From NCBI RefSeq assembly GCF_017315735.1, contig NZ_JAFLRK010000031.1, forward strand, positions 21,165 through 85,164: a stretch of 64,000 nt of DNA, given 5' to 3'. Below, one piece after another: positions 57,629 through 64,000 of this stretch. The position numbers and the translations under genes are program-made. The number at the start of each line of letters is the position of its first letter. Within the stretch, counting starts at the first letter, position 1. Source of the DNA: Paracoccus shandongensis (GTDB taxonomy: Bacteria > Pseudomonadota > Alphaproteobacteria > Rhodobacterales > Rhodobacteraceae). The notes below the pieces were generated by a model that was not told the DNA's origin, did not search any database, and worked only from the letters and a program-made list of their open reading frames with translations.

Positions 57629-58471
57629 TTATCCGGCCATGGCCGCAATCGCCTTGGCCCGGTCCAGCGTCTTGCGGGCGGTCTCGACATGCAGGTTTTC
57701 CACGATCTTGCCGTCTACCACGGCGACGCCCTTGCCCTCGGCCGCTGCCGCCTGGAAGGCGTCGATCTGGCGGCGGGCCAGGTCGATCTCGGCATCCGTG
57801 GGCGCAAAGGCCGCGTTCGCGATGGCAAGCTGGGCCGGGTGGATCAGCGTCTTGCCGTCAAAGCCCATGTCGCGGCCCTGTTCGCATTCGGCGCGCAGCC
57901 CGTCCTCGTCCTTGAAGGCGTTGAAGACCCCGTCCACGATCACCTTGCCGTAAGCCTTGGCGGCCAGCAGGCACAGGCCAAGCCCCGCCTGCATCGGCAG
58001 CCGGTCGGGCCGGAAGCGGCTGTTCAATTCCTTGGCAAGGTCGTTGGTGCCCATCACCATCCCCTCCAGCCGGGGATGGGCGGCGATGGCGGCGGCGTTC
58101 AGCATCCCCAGCGGCGTTTCCATCATCGCCCACAGGGGGGTGTCCGGGACCAGGGCGGCCACGCGGTCCAGGTCGGCGGGGCTGTCCACCTTGGGGATCA
58201 GCACGGCATCGGCGGAAAGGCCTGCGCAGAACCGCGCATCATCCGCGCCCCATTCCGTCGCCAAGCCGTTGATCCGCACGATCCGGGCGCGCGGGCCGTA
58301 ATCGTTCGCCAAAGCCGCCGCCAAGGCATCGCGCGCGGCCACCTTTTCGCCCGGCGCGACCGCGTCCTCCAGATCGAAGATGATCGCGTCGGCGGGCAAG
58401 CCCCGCGCTTTTTCCATCGCCCGCGCATTGGCGGCCGGGATATACAGAACCGAACGATAGGGACGCGCCAT
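57629..58471 (-). CDS. mcl2: (3S)-malyl-CoA thioesterase Mcl2
   Basis: A 280-residue CitE/HpcH-fold protein. It begins ARPYRSVLYIPAANARAMEKA and has PADAIIFDLEDAV, VMGTNDLAKEL and MGFDGKTLIHPAQL. It closely matches Rhodobacter Mcl2, which hydrolyses (3S)-malyl-CoA to malate, and not the longer Mcl1 lyase that starts SFRLQP. With mdh nearby it leads malate into the TCA cycle. The first gene of the mcl2-nnrU-DUF1737-meh run. Confidence 0.88.
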   Translation of the reverse strand: MARPYRSVLYIPAANARAMEKARGLPADAIIFDLEDAVAPGEKVAARDALAAALANDYGPRARIVRINGLATEWGADDARFCAGLSADAVLIPKVDSPADLDRVAALVPDTPLWAMMETPLGMLNAAAIAAHPRLEGMVMGTNDLAKELNSRFRPDRLPMQAGLGLCLLAAKAYGKVIVDGVFNAFKDEDGLRAECEQGRDMGFDGKTLIHPAQLAIANAAFAPTDAEIDLARRQIDAFQAAAAEGKGVAVVDGKIVENLHVETARKTLDRAKAIAAMAG

Positions 58472-58552
58472 CAGATCCTCCTCGCAACAATCTTGCGCGA
58501 CGCTGCCCTGCGGCATCAAATTTGGCAAGCGCAATCTTGCTGCGCTGCGGCA

Positions 58553-60402
<1,850 letters not shown>

Positions 60403-60420
60403 TCGGTCCCGCACACCTGC

Positions 60421-60450
60421 AAGGCGCGTCCCCGGGGGCGCGCCTTTGCA
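60421..60450 (+). terminator. Terminator of mdh
   Basis: AAGGCGCG (60421-60428) pairs with CGCGCCTT (60439-60446) around a G/C loop, followed by TGCATTTG. It lies 18 bases after the stop. Confidence 0.7.
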
Positions 60451-60516
60451 TTTGATGATGTTCATCTTTCCGGTTCCATCGTAGCATTTCCGCGTTGAGC
60501 GAAACCGGAGGCGACC

Positions 60517-60852
60517 ATGACCCGAACCGTCCTGCCTGCTGCCCTGTTCTCGGCCCTGCTGATCGGCGCCTGTTCGGCACCCCCGACCAGCCCCCGCCCC
60601 ACCGATCAACTGCCCTTCATGGGAAGCTGGGATTGCGGCGTCACGACCATGACCTTCACGCCCACGTCCTATCTGCCCTCGAACGACGCGGCGCCGATCA
60701 GCATCCGCAGCTTCTCGACCCAGAACCGCGTCACGACCATGACGCTGGCCGACGGCGCGGTGATCCAGGTGCAATGGCGCAACGACAACCAGATCGTCTG
60801 GGTGTCGCAAAGCACCGGCGACAGCTTCGACTGTTCGCGCGTGGCGGGCTGA
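60517..60852 (+). CDS. Small lipoprotein
   Basis: A 111-residue predicted lipoprotein (TRTVLPAALFSALLIGAC, lipobox IGAC). The mature part has GSWDCG and FDCSR cysteines and short strand-like repeats (VTTMTF, VTTMTL). No family recognised. GGAGG precedes the ATG. It lies between mdh and sucC. Confidence 0.75.
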   Translation: MTRTVLPAALFSALLIGACSAPPTSPRPTDQLPFMGSWDCGVTTMTFTPTSYLPSNDAAPISIRSFSTQNRVTTMTLADGAVIQVQWRNDNQIVWVSQSTGDSFDCSRVAG

Positions 60853-60881
60853 ATCCCTAGACGAATCCTGCGATCCCCGCC

Positions 60882-60916
60882 TTTGTGATCACGGCATTTC
60901 CAGCCGTGATCACAAA
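60882..60916 (+). promoter_or_regulatory. Paired GTGATCAC operator upstream of sucC
   Basis: A 14-base inverted repeat, TTTGTGATCACGGC (60882-60895) and GCCGTGATCACAAA (60903-60916), with cores 21 bases apart, about 110 bases before sucC. It matches the pair before sdhC. A second inverted repeat (TTTCCCG / CGGGAAA, 60934-60954) lies between it and sucC. Confidence 0.8.
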
Positions 60917-61025
60917 TGGCGGCTTGTGGCGGCTTTCCCGCATTTTACGGGAAAATCGTTTCCCGGCTGCCTGCGGTTGTGGCAAGACCCCCGGCAAATC
61001 TGTCGAACCGCAAAAGGGGGTCAGG

Positions 61026-62219
<1,194 letters not shown>

Positions 62220-62221
62220 AC

Positions 62222-62285
62222 CGTAGGGTGCGTGATGTCACGCACCTTCCCCTGAACAATGGTGCGTGGGACCACGCACCCTACG
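62222..62285. repeat. Paired REP-like element inside the sucCD operon
   Basis: CGTAGGGTGCGTG (62222-62234) and CACGCACCCTACG (62273-62285) are a perfect 13-base inverted repeat. Each arm is also half of its own hairpin (GGTGCGTG-ATGT-CACGCACC and GGTGCGTGG-GA-CCACGCACC). It resembles a BIME, with the same GTAGG start as the single hairpin at 4399-4420, and ends a few bases before the sucD ribosome site. Confidence 0.8.
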
Positions 62286-62300
62286 TCAAGGAAAGCCGTA

Positions 62301-63185
62301 ATGGCCGTTCTCGTCAACAAAGACACCAAAGTCATCTGCCAGGGGATCACCGGATCCCAGGGCACCTTCCACACCGAACAGGCGATCGCCTATGGCACGC
62401 AGATGGTCGGCGGCGTGACGCCCGGCAAGGGCGGCAGCGAACACCTGGGCCTGCCCGTGTTCAACTCGGTTCATGAGGCCGTGGCGAAAACCGGCGCCAA
62501 TGCGACCGCGATCTATGTGCCGCCCCCCTTCGCGGCGGATTCGATCCTGGAAGCCATCGACGCGCAGATCCCGCTGATCGTCTGCATCACCGAAGGCATT
62601 CCGGTGCTGGACATGATGCGGGTGAAACGCGCCCTGCAAGGCTCGAACTCGCGCCTGATCGGGCCGAACTGCCCCGGCATCATGACGCCGGACGAATGCA
62701 AGATCGGCATCATGCCGGGTTCCATCTTCCGCCGCGGGTCCGTCGGCGTGGTCAGCCGGTCCGGGACACTGACCTATGAGGCGGTGAAGCAGACCTCGGA
62801 CGTGGGCCTCGGCCAGTCCTCGGCGGTCGGCATCGGCGGCGACCCCATCAAGGGGATGGAGCATATCGACGTGCTGCGCATGTTCCTGGACGACCCGGAA
62901 ACCGAATCCATCATCATGATCGGCGAGATCGGCGGGTCCGCCGAGGAAGAAGCGGCCGAGTTCCTGGCCGAGCAGAAGAAGAAGGGCAAGTGGAAGCCCA
63001 CCGCAGGCTTCATCGCGGGCCGCACCGCCCCTCCGGGCCGCCGGATGGGCCATGCGGGCGCGATCGTGTCCGGCGGCAAGGGCGACGCGGAATCGAAGAT
63101 CGAGGCGATGAAGCGCGCAGGCATCGTCGTGGCCGACAGCCCGGCCGGCCTGGGCGAGGCGGTGCTGAAGGCCATCAAGGGCTGA
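62301..63185 (+). CDS. sucD: Succinyl-CoA synthetase alpha subunit
   Basis: A 294-residue subunit that binds CoA and carries the phosphohistidine. Motifs are [16 protein letters not shown] and the C-terminal phospho-His in [21 protein letters not shown] precedes the ATG. It lies 81 bases after sucC, an interval filled by the REP-like pair. Confidence 0.97.
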   Translation: MAVLVNKDTKVICQGITGSQGTFHTEQAIAYGTQMVGGVTPGKGGSEHLGLPVFNSVHEAVAKTGANATAIYVPPPFAADSILEAIDAQIPLIVCITEGIPVLDMMRVKRALQGSNSRLIGPNCPGIMTPDECKIGIMPGSIFRRGSVGVVSRSGTLTYEAVKQTSDVGLGQSSAVGIGGDPIKGMEHIDVLRMFLDDPETESIIMIGEIGGSAEEEAAEFLAEQKKKGKWKPTAGFIAGRTAPPGRRMGHAGAIVSGGKGDAESKIEAMKRAGIVVADSPAGLGEAVLKAIKG

Positions 63186-63254
63186 GGCAACCCCCGGCAA
63201 GGCGCGCGCGTTCCCCCGGTTGAGCAATCGCTCTGTAACCACAGGAGAATCAGG

Positions 63255-63602
63255 ATGAAGATGCTTTCCGCGACCCTCATCGCCTCGACTGTCGTTCTGG
63301 GGGCCTGCGCGCCCGAGCCGATCACCCGCGTCGAAACCACGGTGACGACCAGCCCGGTCGATACCGTGGCCCTGGGCGCGGCGACCGGCCTGCCCGCCGA
63401 TGCCGTGCTGGGCGTGACCCGCACGGGCAGCCAGTATGTCGTCTTCTACCGCGAGGAAGGCGTCACCGCCGAACAGCTGGCCGATGCGCCGCGCAGGATC
63501 TGCGCCAACACGGCCTCGACCGTGTTCAGCGTCGATCCGATCGACACAAGCGCGCCGCAGTTCGGCACCGGCGTGCAGCGCATGACCGTCACCTGTTCGT
63601 GA
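63255..63602 (+). CDS. Small lipoprotein
   Basis: A 115-residue predicted lipoprotein (KMLSATLIASTVVLGAC, lipobox LGAC). The mature part has two further Cys (RRICANTAST, MTVTCS) that may pair. No family recognised. AGGAG precedes the ATG. Confidence 0.75.
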   Translation: MKMLSATLIASTVVLGACAPEPITRVETTVTTSPVDTVALGAATGLPADAVLGVTRTGSQYVVFYREEGVTAEQLADAPRRICANTASTVFSVDPIDTSAPQFGTGVQRMTVTCS

Positions 63603-63665
63603 CGCATTTGAAAAGCCGTGCCCCCGGACTACCTTTGGGGGCACCGGCAAGACCAGGGGAATGAC

Positions 63666-64000
63666 GTGAACCAGCCGCAACGCGCAGCAAGCCTTCCGAC
63701 GGACCGGGTTTCCACCCGCGCCCGCCGCTGCATCGCGCCCTTGTCGTTGGCTTCGCTGGTGGCGCTGACGGCCTGCGGGCGCGCGCCCACCGACGACATC
63801 CTGCGCGGCGGCATCCCCGCCATGACGAACCTGCACCAGGCCAGCACCCTGCCCCCCGACGCCGTGCGCACCGTGGCGCGGCGCGATTTTGGCTGGCGGC
63901 TGATCTATCACCCGGCCCGCGCGCCGGTGGGCGCCGACCAGGGCGCGGCCCGCGCGCTCTGCGGGCTGGAGCGGCGGCGCGTGGCCCGGATCGAGCGGCT
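63666..64000 (+). CDS. Lipoprotein, 3' part beyond the window
   Basis: A reading frame from GTG at 63666 (AGGGGAA upstream) stays open to the window end, giving at least 111 residues. It has an N-terminal basic stretch, a hydrophobic segment (IAPLSLASLVALTAC) with lipobox and a mature part starting GRAPTDDILRGG. The cysteines and length resemble the lipoprotein just upstream, perhaps a divergent relative. The 3' end is not visible. Confidence 0.65.
   Translation, partial: MNQPQRAASLPTDRVSTRARRCIAPLSLASLVALTACGRAPTDDILRGGIPAMTNLHQASTLPPDAVRTVARRDFGWRLIYHPARAPVGADQGAARALCGLERRRVARIER

Noticed and set aside
63618..63644. Terminator after the lipoprotein at 63255-63602
   Set aside because: GTGCCCCC/GGGGGCAC could pair but the loop is large and there is no T tract; left out of the feature list.

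Overview
The window reads as chromosomal DNA of a high-GC alphaproteobacterium of the Rhodobacteraceae/Paracoccaceae, most like Paracoccus or Rhodobacter. Signs are the gene families (sulfolipid synthase SqdB, CycK/CycL-type cytochrome c maturation genes, ethylmalonyl-CoA pathway enzymes Meh and Mcl2, sdhCDAB, fused indolepyruvate oxidoreductase, a GTA-type holin/endolysin pair), very dense packing and many ATGA stop/start overlaps. No tRNA, rRNA, CRISPR array, insertion sequence or intact prophage was seen. The assignment is by inspection, not by search.

Layout. 0-9.6 kb: sqdB, M48 lipoprotein protease, alpha/beta hydrolase, DUF2147, a lone hisA, a [2Fe-2S] ferredoxin, a 2H phosphoesterase, then the membrane quality-control set degP and hflK-hflC. 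9.7-14.2 kb: rpiA-gor and gmk-gamma carbonic anhydrase-soluble PhoR-like kinase, each translationally coupled. 14.3-20.5 kb: PAS protein, double GNAT, rnd, tgt, sufT-like, an 87-base G tract between two identical 88-bp copies (probable assembly artefact), an IscA-like protein and tpiA. 20.5-23.8 kb: a cyclic-di-GMP locus with DUF3572, an H-NOX-like protein without heme ligand and an HNOBA-GGDEF cyclase, divergent from a PleD-like protein whose receiver has lost its phosphoacceptor. 23.9-28.2 kb: DUF983, Nudix, enoyl-CoA hydratase, ccmH, ccmF. 28.3-29.5 kb: holin and GH108 endolysin of gene-transfer-agent type under a perfect CtrA box. 29.5-33.8 kb: purL-ispDF-pgpA-cinA. 34-40 kb: LysR regulator, indolepyruvate oxidoreductase, murI, ccmE. 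40-47 kb: TetR/DHA2 efflux pair with a palindromic operator, trkH, LuxR-type regulator, an AT-richer orphan secreted protein and a SPOR/peptidoglycan-binding-like protein. 47-50.6 kb: glyQ, DUF6446-like, glyS, with an AT-rich patch inside glyS. 50.6-63.2 kb: a central-carbon block of sdhCDA-(two lipoproteins, sulfotransferase-like)-sdhB, meh, DUF1737, nnrU-like, mcl2, TauE/SafE, mdh, sucCD. The last kilobase holds small lipoproteins, the final one cut by the window edge.

How they work together. The right-hand block joins acetyl-CoA assimilation (Meh, Mcl2) to the TCA cycle (Mdh, SucCD, SdhCDAB). The sdh and suc promoter regions carry the same paired GTGATCAC operator with an identical 21-bp centre spacing, which suggests one unidentified regulator for both. 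The other striking locus is the cyclic-di-GMP cluster at 20.5-23.8 kb, where two sensor modules keep their folds but have lost their signal-receiving residues. The GTA lysis pair with its CtrA box suggests the genome makes, or recently made, gene transfer agents.
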